Assembly (NCBI RefSeq): GCF_020554845.1
Contig: NZ_JAJCIA010000046.1
Span: forward strand, 1 to 28,400
Direction: 5' to 3'
Length of the DNA stretch: 28,400 nt
Source of the DNA: Blautia faecis
Lineage (GTDB): Bacteria > Bacillota > Clostridia > Lachnospirales > Lachnospiraceae
Position numbers and translations under genes: made by a program. Positions 15,181-23,884 of this stretch are shown piece after piece (positions within the stretch are counted from its first letter, which is position 1; every line of letters starts with the position of its first letter). Below the pieces are notes generated by a model. The model did not search any database, was not told where the DNA came from, and saw nothing but the letters and a program-made list of their open reading frames with translations.

Positions 15181-15240
15181 GAGCATGTTTGGAAAATCAT
15201 TCCCGCAATTTTCCCTCCCAGCCTTGCGGTATATTTCACC
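15181..15240. repeat. Partial copy F of the dispersed intergenic repeat
   Basis: The arm begins GAGCATGTTTGGAAAATCAT and continues CCCGCAATTTT, then CTTGCGGTATATTT, matching the inverted right half of the copy at 24291-24450. No closing arm is seen. It lies between the ferredoxin gene's 3' end and the xdhA promoter. Confidence 0.6.
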
Positions 15241-15273
15241 ATTGAATATTACATAACTGCCATAATCGCTTCT

Positions 15274-15765
15274 CTAATTTTTTGCCGTATAAATCCCCCG
15301 CAGATCGTAAATCGCATGTCTTGGACACTTCACTGCGCACATTCCACAGCTCAGGCAGACAGACTCTTCTATCACTGCACAGTTATCTGTAACCCGGATT
15401 GCCCCGGCCGTACAGGTCTTCTCACAGATTCCACAGCCGATACAGCTGACTTCACACTGTTTCTTTGCTTCTGCCCCTTTACTCTTATTTGAGCATTTTA
15501 CTACGATCCAATTGGCACATTCATGGACATGAATGATCTTCTGTGGACATACCTTCCCACATGCCCCGCAGCCAATGCATTTTTCTTCATCTATTTCCGC
15601 CACTCCATACTCATTCAGGGAAATAGCGCCAAATTTACATTTCTCCACACAGGCTCCACAGCCAATACATCCATCTTTGCATCCATTGTCCCCTGCTGTA
15701 ACCCTGCACCCCCCATTACATGCCACAACAGCTGACCGATACGGAAATTTCTTCTTTACTGCCAT
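15274..15765 (-). CDS. Ferredoxin-like protein with four [4Fe-4S] motifs (163 aa)
   Basis: An electron carrier with four CxxCxxCxxxC motifs: CIGCGACVEKC (residues ~34-44), CIGCGACGKVCP (~63-74), CIGCGICEKTC (~108-118) and CLSCGMCAVKCP (~137-148). The pairs are separated by a ~35-residue linker rich in Lys, Ser and Cys. Extra N-terminal cysteines (ACNGGCR, GCKDG) resemble RnfB-type proteins and may hold a further cluster. No membrane segment is seen. The start is 3 bp after the xdhD stop, with its ribosome-binding site inside the xdhD coding end, so it is tightly coupled to xdhD. I infer that it carries electrons to or from XdhD, which has no flavin domain. In E. coli a flavin subunit-like gene (ygfM) precedes xdhD instead. 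Confidence 0.9.
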   Translation of the reverse strand: MAVKKKFPYRSAVVACNGGCRVTAGDNGCKDGCIGCGACVEKCKFGAISLNEYGVAEIDEEKCIGCGACGKVCPQKIIHVHECANWIVVKCSNKSKGAEAKKQCEVSCIGCGICEKTCTAGAIRVTDNCAVIEESVCLSCGMCAVKCPRHAIYDLRGIYTAKN

Positions 15766-15768
15766 CTC

Positions 15769-18351
15769 TCATCCCTTCCTTTCATATGGTGTTTCACTAA
15801 GAGGAAGGCTGTAACGCCTTACACCATCTCTTCGGAAATAGGCATCTGCTATTGCGGGTGCGGTAGGAATGGATGTAATTTCTCCAATACCAATAGCACC
15901 GCAGGCAACCTTAAGACCTGGCTTGTCGATAACAATGGCATCGATCTTCGGAATCTCATGTGCGCGGAAAAGACCTAAAGAACCATACTTGGAAATAGGT
16001 TTACAGTTCTCATCAATGGGATATTTTTCCCGCAGGGCAAATCCTATGGACATTACCACACCACCCTCGATCTGCCCCTCACAGGACAAAGGATTTACCG
16101 CTTTTCCCACATCATGAGCAGCAACTATCTCTTCTATCTTGCCTGTCTTGGAATCCAAAATACAAACCTGGGTAGCATATCCATAAGCAACATGGGAAAC
16201 CGGATTGGGCACATTTGCACCAAGAGGATCGGTCTTCGCAAGATATTCTGCATAATAAACCTTACCGATCATATCTTCTACGCTTAATCCTGCTTTTTTA
16301 TCCTCCATCAATTTCTCACAGGCTCTCCTGCAGGCCTCACCGGTGATCAATGTCTGTCTGGAACCGGATGTAGTTCCGGAATCTGGTGAAATCCAGGTAT
16401 TGCTGCGCTCGTAAATGATATCCTCTCTTTTTATATCTGTATTACTTACGATCATCTGGGTCAGTACTGTGCCAAGCCCTTGTCCAATGCAGGAAGCTCC
16501 TGAGTAGATGTGAAGCTTCTTATCCTCTTCATAAATCAGTTTCACGCGGCCAGTGTCTGGAATTCCAACACCAACCCCTGCATTCTTCATGGCGCAGCCA
16601 ATGCCCACCGCTTTTCCTGCTGCCAACGCAGCTTCATATTTCGGCTGTACCGCTTCTAAGGTCTCCACAAGACCTGTAGAATCGTCAACAATCTGACCAT
16701 TCGGAAGTGTCTCCCAGGGCCGGATCGCATTGCGGTAACGAATTTCCCAGGGAGTGATTCCCACCTTATCTGCCATCATATTCAAAAGTGTCTCTGTAGC
16801 AAAACAGGTCTGGGTAACTCCGAATCCGCGAAATGCTCCTGCCGGCGGATTATTGGTATAGTAAGCTGTTCCCTCAATTTCAAAGTTTTCGTAGTGATAA
16901 GGACCTGCTGCATGGGTACATGCGCGCTCCAGAACCGGACCGCCAAGAGATGCGAATGCACCTGTATCCGCGGCAACCTTTGCCTTTACTCCCATGATAT
17001 TTCCATTTTCATCACAGCCCATGGTCATATCCATATAAAAAGGATGGCGCTTAGGATGGACCAGCAGGGATTCTGCTCTTGTAAGCTTCATCTTAACCGG
17101 TTTCTTCGTTACATAAGTAAGAAGCGCGCTTAAATGCTGCACAGTCATGTCTTCCTTACCGCCAAATCCGCCGCCTACCAGCGCATTTTGTACCTTTACT
17201 TTGTCTGTACCAAGAACTAAGCTGCATTCGTGCAGAGTCTGATGTGCTGACTGGTCTGTGGAATATACAAAAACATCTCCGTCTTCATCATAAAAAGACA
17301 CAGCACATTCCGGTTCCAGAAATGCGTGTTCCGTCCATGGTGTCTCAAAATGATGGGAAATCACATATTTGGAATTTTTTATAGCCTCTGCTGCATTTCC
17401 CCGGCTGATATGTTTATATGCACAGATATTGTTCTCTTCCTCATCAAATACCTTTGGTGCATCTGGTTTCGCTGCCTCTTCAATCGTATGAATGTGAGGA
17501 AGCACCTTATACTCAACCTGGATCAGCTTCGCTGCCTTATCCGCAGTCTCTTTATCCCGGGCTGCCACAAGTGCAATGGCATCTCCCAGATAATGGGTAA
17601 TCCCTCCTATGGGAATCAGGGTATACTGATCATGCTTTAAATGTCCGATTTTATTCTCTCCTGGAATGTCTTCTGCCGTAACAACCGCCTCTACCCCAGG
17701 AAGTGCCAGCGCCTTCGTCTTATCAATGGAAAGCACTCTTGCACGCGGATATTTACTTCTCAGAGCTGATCCATAAAGCATACCATCCAGATAAAAATCG
17801 TCTGGATATTTTCCGGTACCAAGAACCTTTTCCCCAACATCAATTCTTGCTACGCGGGAGCCAATATGCCAGTCGTTGTTAATTTCTTCCGGAAGTGTCC
17901 CCTCCTGCATAACTTTAGCCGCGATCCGTACTGCATCTATAATTTTTACATATCCGGTACAACGGCAATAATTGTTACGCAAGGCATATTTGATTTCTTC
18001 ATCAGTGGGCTCTTTATTCACATCCAGAAGAGCTTTCGTGCACATTACCATGCCAGGAATGCAAAAGCCGCACTGTACAGCACCAGCCTTTCCGTATGCA
18101 TACGTATATACCTTTTCTTCCCACTCTGTCAGACCTTCTACTGTAATGATATTTCTGCCATCCAGCAGATCTGTATCCGGCACACAGGCCTTACAGGTTC
18201 TGCCATCGATAATCACTGTACAGGCTCCACAAGCACCCTCACTACAGCCATCTTTTACAGAAGTCAGATGTAACTCATCACGGAGAAATCTGAGCAGCTT
18301 TTGATTTTTTTTCGTCTCTACCCTCTGGCCATTGACTGTAAATACTGCCAT
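15769..18351 (-). CDS. xdhD: Selenium-dependent xanthine dehydrogenase-type hydroxylase XdhD
   Basis: An 860-aa single-chain molybdenum hydroxylase. Residues 1-~155 form the [2Fe-2S] domain (Cys36, 41, 44, 56 and Cys94, 97, 129, 131), fused directly to the molybdopterin domain (~165-860) with GGGFGGKED, PPAGAFRGFGVTQT and GEITSIPTAPAI containing catalytic Glu824. The FAD domain of ordinary xanthine dehydrogenases is absent. This architecture matches the selenium-dependent xanthine dehydrogenase/XdhD family. In anaerobic urate users such proteins are reported to reduce urate or related oxopurines; that activity is inferred here from family and context. GGAG precedes ATG 18351. It follows ygfK by 218 bp and precedes the coupled ferredoxin. 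yqeB, yqeC and mocA in the window supply cofactor and selenium maturation. Confidence 0.93.
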   Translation of the reverse strand: MAVFTVNGQRVETKKNQKLLRFLRDELHLTSVKDGCSEGACGACTVIIDGRTCKACVPDTDLLDGRNIITVEGLTEWEEKVYTYAYGKAGAVQCGFCIPGMVMCTKALLDVNKEPTDEEIKYALRNNYCRCTGYVKIIDAVRIAAKVMQEGTLPEEINNDWHIGSRVARIDVGEKVLGTGKYPDDFYLDGMLYGSALRSKYPRARVLSIDKTKALALPGVEAVVTAEDIPGENKIGHLKHDQYTLIPIGGITHYLGDAIALVAARDKETADKAAKLIQVEYKVLPHIHTIEEAAKPDAPKVFDEEENNICAYKHISRGNAAEAIKNSKYVISHHFETPWTEHAFLEPECAVSFYDEDGDVFVYSTDQSAHQTLHECSLVLGTDKVKVQNALVGGGFGGKEDMTVQHLSALLTYVTKKPVKMKLTRAESLLVHPKRHPFYMDMTMGCDENGNIMGVKAKVAADTGAFASLGGPVLERACTHAAGPYHYENFEIEGTAYYTNNPPAGAFRGFGVTQTCFATETLLNMMADKVGITPWEIRYRNAIRPWETLPNGQIVDDSTGLVETLEAVQPKYEAALAAGKAVGIGCAMKNAGVGVGIPDTGRVKLIYEEDKKLHIYSGASCIGQGLGTVLTQMIVSNTDIKREDIIYERSNTWISPDSGTTSGSRQTLITGEACRRACEKLMEDKKAGLSVEDMIGKVYYAEYLAKTDPLGANVPNPVSHVAYGYATQVCILDSKTGKIEEIVAAHDVGKAVNPLSCEGQIEGGVVMSIGFALREKYPIDENCKPISKYGSLGLFRAHEIPKIDAIVIDKPGLKVACGAIGIGEITSIPTAPAIADAYFRRDGVRRYSLPLSETPYERKG

Positions 18352-18487
18352 GTTGGACTCTCCTTTCTACTACCCCATGAAAGTCAGATGCTTTTAACTG
18401 CGCTCCTAAACTTTCACAGTGAACTATGAGAAACACATTCTGAAGGTTTCCCAAATTATCGCAGCAGTCACCAAGATCTTATGCATG

Positions 18488-18514
18488 AACATACTTCGGC
18501 TCGCTGCCTGTCAA
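18488..18514 (-). promoter_or_regulatory. Weak promoter candidate for xdhD-ferredoxin
   Basis: A perfect TTGACA (18509-18514) is followed after 15 bp by TATGTT (18488-18493) on the minus strand. The spacing is short, so this is tentative. If real, xdhD and the ferredoxin can be expressed apart from ssnA-ygfK. Confidence 0.3.
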
Positions 18515-18523
18515 AATATAGAC

Positions 18524-18556
18524 ACTGTCCACAGCCCTTAAAAAGCTGTGGACAGT
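18524..18556 (-). terminator. Hairpin terminator after ygfK
   Basis: ACTGTCCACAGC (18524-18535) and GCTGTGGACAGT (18545-18556) form a perfect 12-bp stem with a 9-nt loop. It starts 13 bp after the ygfK stop. The minus-strand sequence after it (GTCTATATTTTG) is only moderately U-rich, so read-through into xdhD is possible. Confidence 0.6.
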
Positions 18557-18569
18557 ATTTTCTATTACT

Positions 18570-21569
18570 TTATTTAGTTATCAGATATCCGTAATCATCG
18601 ATCACTGCACAGATCAGCTTCTTCAAACCGTCATACAATTTGTCTGCCGGATCGTCTGCCTTGCAGTCTGTGATCTGGCCTACAAATCTCACCTTACAGG
18701 TCTTATTCTCTTTATCCAGAACAACAAAACCATCGTTCTTACTGTCTGCCATGTCTTTCTCATTTGCAAACAGAGTAAATTTATCCTTGTATGGTGCACT
18801 TGCGTATGGGCAGAAGCTCTTACAGTTGCCGCACTCATTACACATATAATCTACGTGGATCACCTGATTCATAGCCATTCCAGGAACCTTGATGGAAATA
18901 TTGGCACGGTTCGGACACACATCTACACAGTTCTCACAGACTTTGTTACAGGTAAGACATCTCTCTTCCTCTGTCTTTGCCTCTTTGCTGTGCTTCAAGA
19001 TACCTTTCTTTTCGAAACAGTCTTTCACATCACCTGTCACAGCTGCATCTCTGGTAATCTCTTTGCCAAGAATATCTTTCACTGCCAGCTGTGCATCCCG
19101 GATTCCCTCTACGATGGTTGCTGCGCCTCTGGCGCCGTCTCCGGCAACATAGACACCACTCACGCTGGTTTCAAGAGTCTTATCGTTGACCTTTGCTTTT
19201 CCTCTTTCATCTACTGCGATCTGGTTGGCAGTGTAGAAATCGGTATCAATCTTTTCTCCAACAGCTACGATCACGGTGTCAGCCGGAACCTCTACCACAT
19301 CTGCAGTCTCGGTTACACCTGCACGTCCGGAAGCATCCATCTGGCCAAGCTTCATCTTCTTGCAGAGCAGTCTGCCGCCATCAAGACTTACAGGAGAAAG
19401 AAGTTCCTTAAACTCAACGCCCTCCTCCAGAACTTCCAGAAGCTCATCCTCTGCAGCTGGCATATAGCGTTTGGTTCTTCTGTATACAAGATAAACATGC
19501 TCTACGCCTTCTGTGCGTTTCGCAGCTCTTGCAGTGTCCATAGCAGTGTTTCCGCCGCCGATTACAACTACATTTTTGCCAATATTCAGCTTACCATCAT
19601 TTGCCTTGAAATCACGAAGGAACTTCAGAGCGTTAACGGTCTCACCTTTTTCCAGTTTCAAAGTGCCAGGCTTGCCAGCTCCGATTGCCAGGATCACAGC
19701 ATCATAACCCTGTGCTTTCAGATCTGCCACAGAAGTGATCTCTGTATTTGTGCGGATCTCTACACCCATCTTCTGGATGAAAGAAATATCTTTGTCAATA
19801 GCAGCGTCACCAATACGGAATCCAGGTATCACGTAACGGATCACGCCGCCAGCTTTCTCTTCTTTTTCAAAAATGGTAACTGCTGCGCCCTCTCTTGCAA
19901 GGAAGTAAGCAGCTGCAATACCAGCAGGACCGCCACCAACTACGGCGACCTTCTTACCGTTTGGCTCGCCGGCCTTGATCTCACCGATCAGCTGCTCATA
20001 GCCATGCTCTGCTGCTGTCAGCTTGGTGCCACGGATATTTACGGATTCTTCGTAGAAATTACGGGTACATTTGGTCATACAGTTGTGTGCACATAAGGTG
20101 CCTGTAATAAATGGCAGGGCATTTTTCTCAAGGATCACTTCAAGTGCTTCTTTATATTTCCCCTCACCAGTCAGTGCTACATACTGTGGAATATCCTGAT
20201 GGATTGGACAACCTTCAGAACATGGTGCATAGAAGCAGTCCAGAAGAGGAACTTCTTTTGTGCTCTTTCTGTTCGGAACCGGCTTAATGTTCTTCACATG
20301 ATGCCCATCAGTAATAGCATCTGCTGCCAGCTTCTTCAGTGCATCCACATCGATTCCTTCCCATTTTTTCGGACAGATTCCTTCTACCTTATCTACTACC
20401 TGGGTAAATCTCTGGTAGCCGCCTGTCTTCAAAAGGGTGGTAGCCATAGTTACAGGCCAGATACCGCATCCCACAATTTTGTCAATATTGTAATAATCTG
20501 CACCTCCGGAATAGGAAATTCGAAGTTTTCCTGCGAATTCAGCAGAAAGTTTGGCTGCAAGGGAAATGGACAGCGGGAACAAAGCTTTACCGGACATGTA
20601 CATTTCTTCACTTGGAAGCTCATTTCGTGTAACGTCAACCGGGAAAGTATTGGTAATCTTTACACCAAATTCCAGGCCCAGTCCTTCGGATAATTTCATC
20701 AGCCGTGTAAGCATGGGGACTGCATCCTCATACTGCAAGTCGTCTCTGAAATGGAAATCGCCGAATACCATATAATCATATCCCATCTCATCCATGGTCT
20801 TTCTTGCAAAATCATAGCCAAGAAGGGTCGGATTGCATTTTACAAAGGTATTCAGATGTTTCTCTGTAAGCAGATAATTTGCAATGCTCTCAATCTCCTG
20901 TGGAGGACATCCATGCAGTGTGGAGATCGTAGCAGAATTACAGACATTGGACGGGATTGCTTCGATGTCTTCTCTGGTAAAATTCTGGAACTTGTCAGCA
21001 TTGTCCAAAAGCCATTTTCTGCATTCCTGGAAAATAACAGTGTCCTTTGCTTCCATCATTCCGTCAATAAAGGTATTGACCTTGTCTCCCTTAATTCCTG
21101 CAAGATCATATCCTACGGAAATATTAAACTGGAACCCATCCTGTGCACCCAGGCCGAATTCTTTTGCGATCACATGAAGGATAAACCATGCCTTGATGTA
21201 CTCGCCCATCGCGTCCGGAACAGTCAGCTCAGTTGACCATTCGCAGTTATATCCCTCATCATCTGCAAGAATACAAGGTTTATTCACGCATGCAGAAAGC
21301 TCTGCGCCATCCATCTTCTGAACTGTCTTCAGCTCAAAGAAACGGGCTCCTGCATAATAAGAAGCAATGATATTCTGTGCCAGCTGGGTGTGGGGACCTG
21401 CTGCCGGTCCCACTGGTGTCTCCAGATTTCTGGTAAAAATAGTCATATCATTCTTCGGATCTGCTGTGTATGGGCGATGTACCCCAAATACAGTGTCCTG
21501 CCCTTTTTTCTCCTGAAGGACCCAGTCCATCAGCTGCCCGAAAGGCATACATGTCATAATATCGCTCAT
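18570..21569 (-). CDS. ygfK: YgfK, large Fe-S flavoprotein (selenate reductase subunit-like)
   Basis: A 999-aa cytosolic oxidoreductase of the YgfK family. The N-terminal half (~1-430) resembles a dihydroorotate/dihydropyrimidine dehydrogenase barrel, with TPVGPAAGPHTQLAQNI and GCPPQEIESIANYL. Next come GltD-type Fe-S cysteines (CSEGCPIHQDIP, CAHNCMTKCTR, ~450-502) and a GltD-like FAD/NAD(P) module with VAVVGGGPAGIAAAYFL (541-557) and a second GGGNTAMDTA. Two [4Fe-4S] motifs close the chain (~872-922). The arrangement is that of dihydropyrimidine dehydrogenase with the domains in a different order, so reduction of a purine-derived ring is more likely than the old selenate reductase label (inference supported by recent urate work). 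ATG 21569 is 2 bp after the ssnA stop, its GGAGG lying in the last ssnA codons. Confidence 0.92.
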   Translation of the reverse strand: MSDIMTCMPFGQLMDWVLQEKKGQDTVFGVHRPYTADPKNDMTIFTRNLETPVGPAAGPHTQLAQNIIASYYAGARFFELKTVQKMDGAELSACVNKPCILADDEGYNCEWSTELTVPDAMGEYIKAWFILHVIAKEFGLGAQDGFQFNISVGYDLAGIKGDKVNTFIDGMMEAKDTVIFQECRKWLLDNADKFQNFTREDIEAIPSNVCNSATISTLHGCPPQEIESIANYLLTEKHLNTFVKCNPTLLGYDFARKTMDEMGYDYMVFGDFHFRDDLQYEDAVPMLTRLMKLSEGLGLEFGVKITNTFPVDVTRNELPSEEMYMSGKALFPLSISLAAKLSAEFAGKLRISYSGGADYYNIDKIVGCGIWPVTMATTLLKTGGYQRFTQVVDKVEGICPKKWEGIDVDALKKLAADAITDGHHVKNIKPVPNRKSTKEVPLLDCFYAPCSEGCPIHQDIPQYVALTGEGKYKEALEVILEKNALPFITGTLCAHNCMTKCTRNFYEESVNIRGTKLTAAEHGYEQLIGEIKAGEPNGKKVAVVGGGPAGIAAAYFLAREGAAVTIFEKEEKAGGVIRYVIPGFRIGDAAIDKDISFIQKMGVEIRTNTEITSVADLKAQGYDAVILAIGAGKPGTLKLEKGETVNALKFLRDFKANDGKLNIGKNVVVIGGGNTAMDTARAAKRTEGVEHVYLVYRRTKRYMPAAEDELLEVLEEGVEFKELLSPVSLDGGRLLCKKMKLGQMDASGRAGVTETADVVEVPADTVIVAVGEKIDTDFYTANQIAVDERGKAKVNDKTLETSVSGVYVAGDGARGAATIVEGIRDAQLAVKDILGKEITRDAAVTGDVKDCFEKKGILKHSKEAKTEEERCLTCNKVCENCVDVCPNRANISIKVPGMAMNQVIHVDYMCNECGNCKSFCPYASAPYKDKFTLFANEKDMADSKNDGFVVLDKENKTCKVRFVGQITDCKADDPADKLYDGLKKLICAVIDDYGYLITK

Positions 21570-21571
21570 AT

Positions 21572-22909
21572 TTATTTTCCTCCGTTAATATCGTCAGCCA
21601 GTTCCTGTGCAGACTGACGGCAGTCAGCCATAACCTTATCTACGTCACAAACCAGCACTTCCCTGTCTTTCATAAGAACCTTGCCGTTACATACAGTAGT
21701 CACAACGTCATGTCCTGTAGTTCCAAACAGAAGATGTCCGTTTACATTGTCTGCTCTCATAGGTGTAAGCGGGTTGTAATCCATTACGATCACATCGGCA
21801 GCTGCCCCCTCTTTCAGAACACCAAGTGGTTTCTTAAAGTAGCGGTTGGCAATAATTGCATTGTTCTCAAAGAGCATCTTTGGAACCTCACCCCATGCAG
21901 CATTTGGATCGCAGAGATGATGCTTATGAAGGATATTAGCAACCTTCCAGGATTCCAGCATATCGTGGGTGTATCCATCAGTTCCAAGTCCTGTAACGAT
22001 TCCCTTATGTACCAATTCCATGGTAGGCGGACATCCACAGGCATTTCCCATATTGGATTCCGGATTGTGGACAACCATAGTGTTAGTCTCTTTAATTAAA
22101 TCCATCTCATGCTCGTTAATATAAATACAATGTCCAAGAAGCGTCTTCGGCCCAAGAATATTCCAGTCGTAAAGTCTGTCTACAATTCGTTTGCTGTGCT
22201 CCTTCAGACACTGATGAAGGTCATAGATACCCTCTGCAACATGAATATGATAGCCAACACCGTCTGGTTTCAGTTCGTTACACAATTCCATGGTCTCATC
22301 GGAAATAGTGAAAGATGCATGCATACCCATCATAGCAGCGATCATGTCGCTGTCATCTGCAAGTGCGTGTTTGATAAAGTTCACATTCTCCATTACAGAT
22401 TCTCTGGACTTGTCCATGCCGTCACGGTCGGAAATTTCATAGCAAAGGCAGGTACGGACACCAAGCTCCTTAGCTGCTGATTCAATAGCACTGAGGGAAC
22501 CGGTAATATGTCCAAAGCTTGCGTGGTGATCAAATACAGTCGTTACACCATTCCGGATACTGTCGATGTAAGTAGCCATCGCAGAAAGTCTGGTCTGCTC
22601 CAGGGTAAGATGACGGTCAATGGTCCACCACTGTCCATCCAGAATATCCAGAAAGCCCTTGGGATTATATCCTTTAATACTCAGACCTCTGGCAAAAGAG
22701 CTGTAGATATGCTCATGGGTATTGATAAATGCAGGCATGATAACTCCGCCTCTGGCATCTACAAATTCTCCATCCGGATATGCCTTCTTCACCTCATCTG
22801 TAGTCCCCACCATAACTATGGTGTTACCATCCATTGCAACTGCACCGTTCTCTATAAATGCCTTGGATGCGTCCCGTGTGATCATTCTTCCATTACCAAT
22901 AATAAGCAT
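21572..22909 (-). CDS. ssnA: SsnA, amidohydrolase-superfamily aminohydrolase
   Basis: A cytosolic metal-dependent hydrolase of the SsnA group, related to guanine deaminase and chlorohydrolases. Ligands seen are the HEH pair at 65-67 (NTHEHIY), HIH 221-223 with Glu226 (HIHVAEG), His260 (LLGHCIY) and Asp311 (GLGTDGY). The set is complete for a mononuclear site. I set the start at ATG 22909, since AAAGGAGG lies 7 nt upstream and the 445-aa product equals the family length; an ATG at 22954 adds 15 residues without support and lies within the upstream dyad region. It leads the ssnA-ygfK unit, with a promoter at 22988-23016 and a dyad at 22937-22963. In this window it may do the ring opening that hyuA does elsewhere; the substrate is unproven. 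Confidence 0.93.
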   Translation of the reverse strand: MLIIGNGRMITRDASKAFIENGAVAMDGNTIVMVGTTDEVKKAYPDGEFVDARGGVIMPAFINTHEHIYSSFARGLSIKGYNPKGFLDILDGQWWTIDRHLTLEQTRLSAMATYIDSIRNGVTTVFDHHASFGHITGSLSAIESAAKELGVRTCLCYEISDRDGMDKSRESVMENVNFIKHALADDSDMIAAMMGMHASFTISDETMELCNELKPDGVGYHIHVAEGIYDLHQCLKEHSKRIVDRLYDWNILGPKTLLGHCIYINEHEMDLIKETNTMVVHNPESNMGNACGCPPTMELVHKGIVTGLGTDGYTHDMLESWKVANILHKHHLCDPNAAWGEVPKMLFENNAIIANRYFKKPLGVLKEGAAADVIVMDYNPLTPMRADNVNGHLLFGTTGHDVVTTVCNGKVLMKDREVLVCDVDKVMADCRQSAQELADDINGGK

Positions 22910-22936
22910 ATGGCATCCTCCTTTACTTGTTAAAAT

Positions 22937-22963
22937 TGTTGAATCAAATAGCACAATTCAACA
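22937..22963 (-). promoter_or_regulatory. Perfect dyad in the ssnA leader (operator or RNA hairpin)
   Basis: TGTTGAAT (22937-22944) and ATTCAACA (22956-22963) are perfect inverted 8-mers separated by 11 bp. They fall about 20 bp after the predicted start of transcription and before the ssnA ribosome-binding site. A repressor operator or an RNA hairpin would both fit. Confidence 0.5.
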
Positions 22964-22987
22964 TTTTTTAGGATATTTTATACAGAT

Positions 22988-23016
22988 AATGTAACACATT
23001 CCCATATAAATTTCAA
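22988..23016 (-). promoter_or_regulatory. Promoter of ssnA-ygfK
   Basis: TTGAAA (23011-23016) and TACATT (22988-22993) on the minus strand are separated by 17 bp. The 381-bp gap 22910-23290 contains this promoter, the dyad, repeat copy G and the cob terminator. Confidence 0.55.
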
Positions 23017-23094
23017 TAGGAAATCTAAATATATTTTTGGCTTTCTCAAAATTTTTGTTTAAACAAACTAACTGATCACAACCAAAACAGGCTC

Positions 23095-23247
23095 TAGGGC
23101 ATGTTTGAAAAATGCTTTCTACAAGCTGTACGTCACAATTCGAGGGAGATTTTGCCCGCAGTCTGCATAAACATGAAAACAAGGCAGTCTGTCAATTAAA
23201 CAAACTGCCTTGTTCTCTCTATTAATGGATTTTTCAAACAAGCTCTA
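23095..23247. repeat. Copy G of the dispersed intergenic repeat, containing a terminator
   Basis: The left arm begins TAGGGCATGTTTGAAAAATG and continues with CTGTACGTCACAATTCGAGGG and TTTTGCCCG, as in the copy at 24291. The right end is TTTTTCAAACAAGCTCTA. The interior carries the terminator hairpin at 23178-23214, which other copies lack. Confidence 0.7.
23178..23214 (-). terminator. Terminator of the cob gene group
   Basis: AACAAGGCAGT (23178-23188) and ACTGCCTTGTT (23204-23214) form a perfect 11-bp stem. On the minus strand the stem ends in TTGTTTTC. It lies 77 bp after the cobC stop and inside repeat copy G. Confidence 0.65.
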
Positions 23248-23290
23248 TTCCATAGCTGATTTTCCATCTACATTATTCGTATATGTATCT

Positions 23291-23884
23291 TTATAACTCC
23301 CGGATCACATGCAAAAATTTCCGGCCCTTTTTCCATAATTCAGGATCAATTTCCACCTCATAGCCTTTGCCATTCTGCACATGCCAGTCATAAAAAGAGC
23401 GGTCTTCGTCTGCATATTCTTCCATAACATTCATGATCGTACCGCCATGTACCACAAGTGCTGCCAAAGAAATCCCATTACGGAGACAACCATTTACAGC
23501 TTTCTGGAAGCCGGTCACATTGCGTCTTTTAAATTCCTCTCTGCTCTCTCCTCCCGGAAATGGCAGAAGTCCGCCAGAATCGATCCAGGACTGGTAATGT
23601 TCATTTCCGTCTAGTTCCTGATAATTTTTATTTTCAAATTCTCCAAAATCACATTCTGCAAGCTCATCAATAATATTCAGCTTTTTTCCGGGAAAAAGGA
23701 TTCCTGCTGTCTGGGTACAGCGGATCATAGGACTTGCATAAACTGCCTGTACCTCCGGATAAGCAAGCTGCGCCAGCATATTCCCAGCCTCCGGACAAAG
23801 AGGCTCATCCGTCCTTTTTCCTATATATCTTTTTAACTTATTTCCCTGGGTTTCCCCATGACGAACCAGAATAAGTTTAAGCAT
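23291..23884 (-). CDS. cobC: Histidine phosphatase, alpha-ribazole phosphatase CobC-like
   Basis: A 197-aa member of the histidine phosphatase (phosphoglycerate mutase-like) superfamily. LVRHGETQGN (residues 6-15) holds the phospho-accepting His9, YASPMIRCTQTA the Arg pocket, CDFGEFENKNYQEL is typical of the CobC/PGM group, and VVHGGTI provides the second His. From its place after cobT, cobU, cobS and a CobU-like gene, the best call is alpha-ribazole-5'-phosphate phosphatase, which completes the lower ligand of cobalamin. Another small-molecule phosphatase cannot be excluded by sequence alone. The start overlaps the end of the CobU-like gene by 8 bp. It is the last gene of its unit; the terminator follows at 23178-23214. 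Confidence 0.82.
   Translation of the reverse strand: MLKLILVRHGETQGNKLKRYIGKRTDEPLCPEAGNMLAQLAYPEVQAVYASPMIRCTQTAGILFPGKKLNIIDELAECDFGEFENKNYQELDGNEHYQSWIDSGGLLPFPGGESREEFKRRNVTGFQKAVNGCLRNGISLAALVVHGGTIMNVMEEYADEDRSFYDWHVQNGKGYEVEIDPELWKKGRKFLHVIREL

Noticed and set aside
18855..20096. Long plus-strand ORF (413 codons) opposite ygfK
   Set aside because: It is antisense to the conserved FAD/Fe-S region of ygfK and has a composition unlike a real protein.
22958..23182. Minus-strand ORF of 74 codons over repeat copy G and the ssnA promoter
   Set aside because: It is built from repeat sequence and promoter DNA, has no ribosome-binding site and resembles no protein family.
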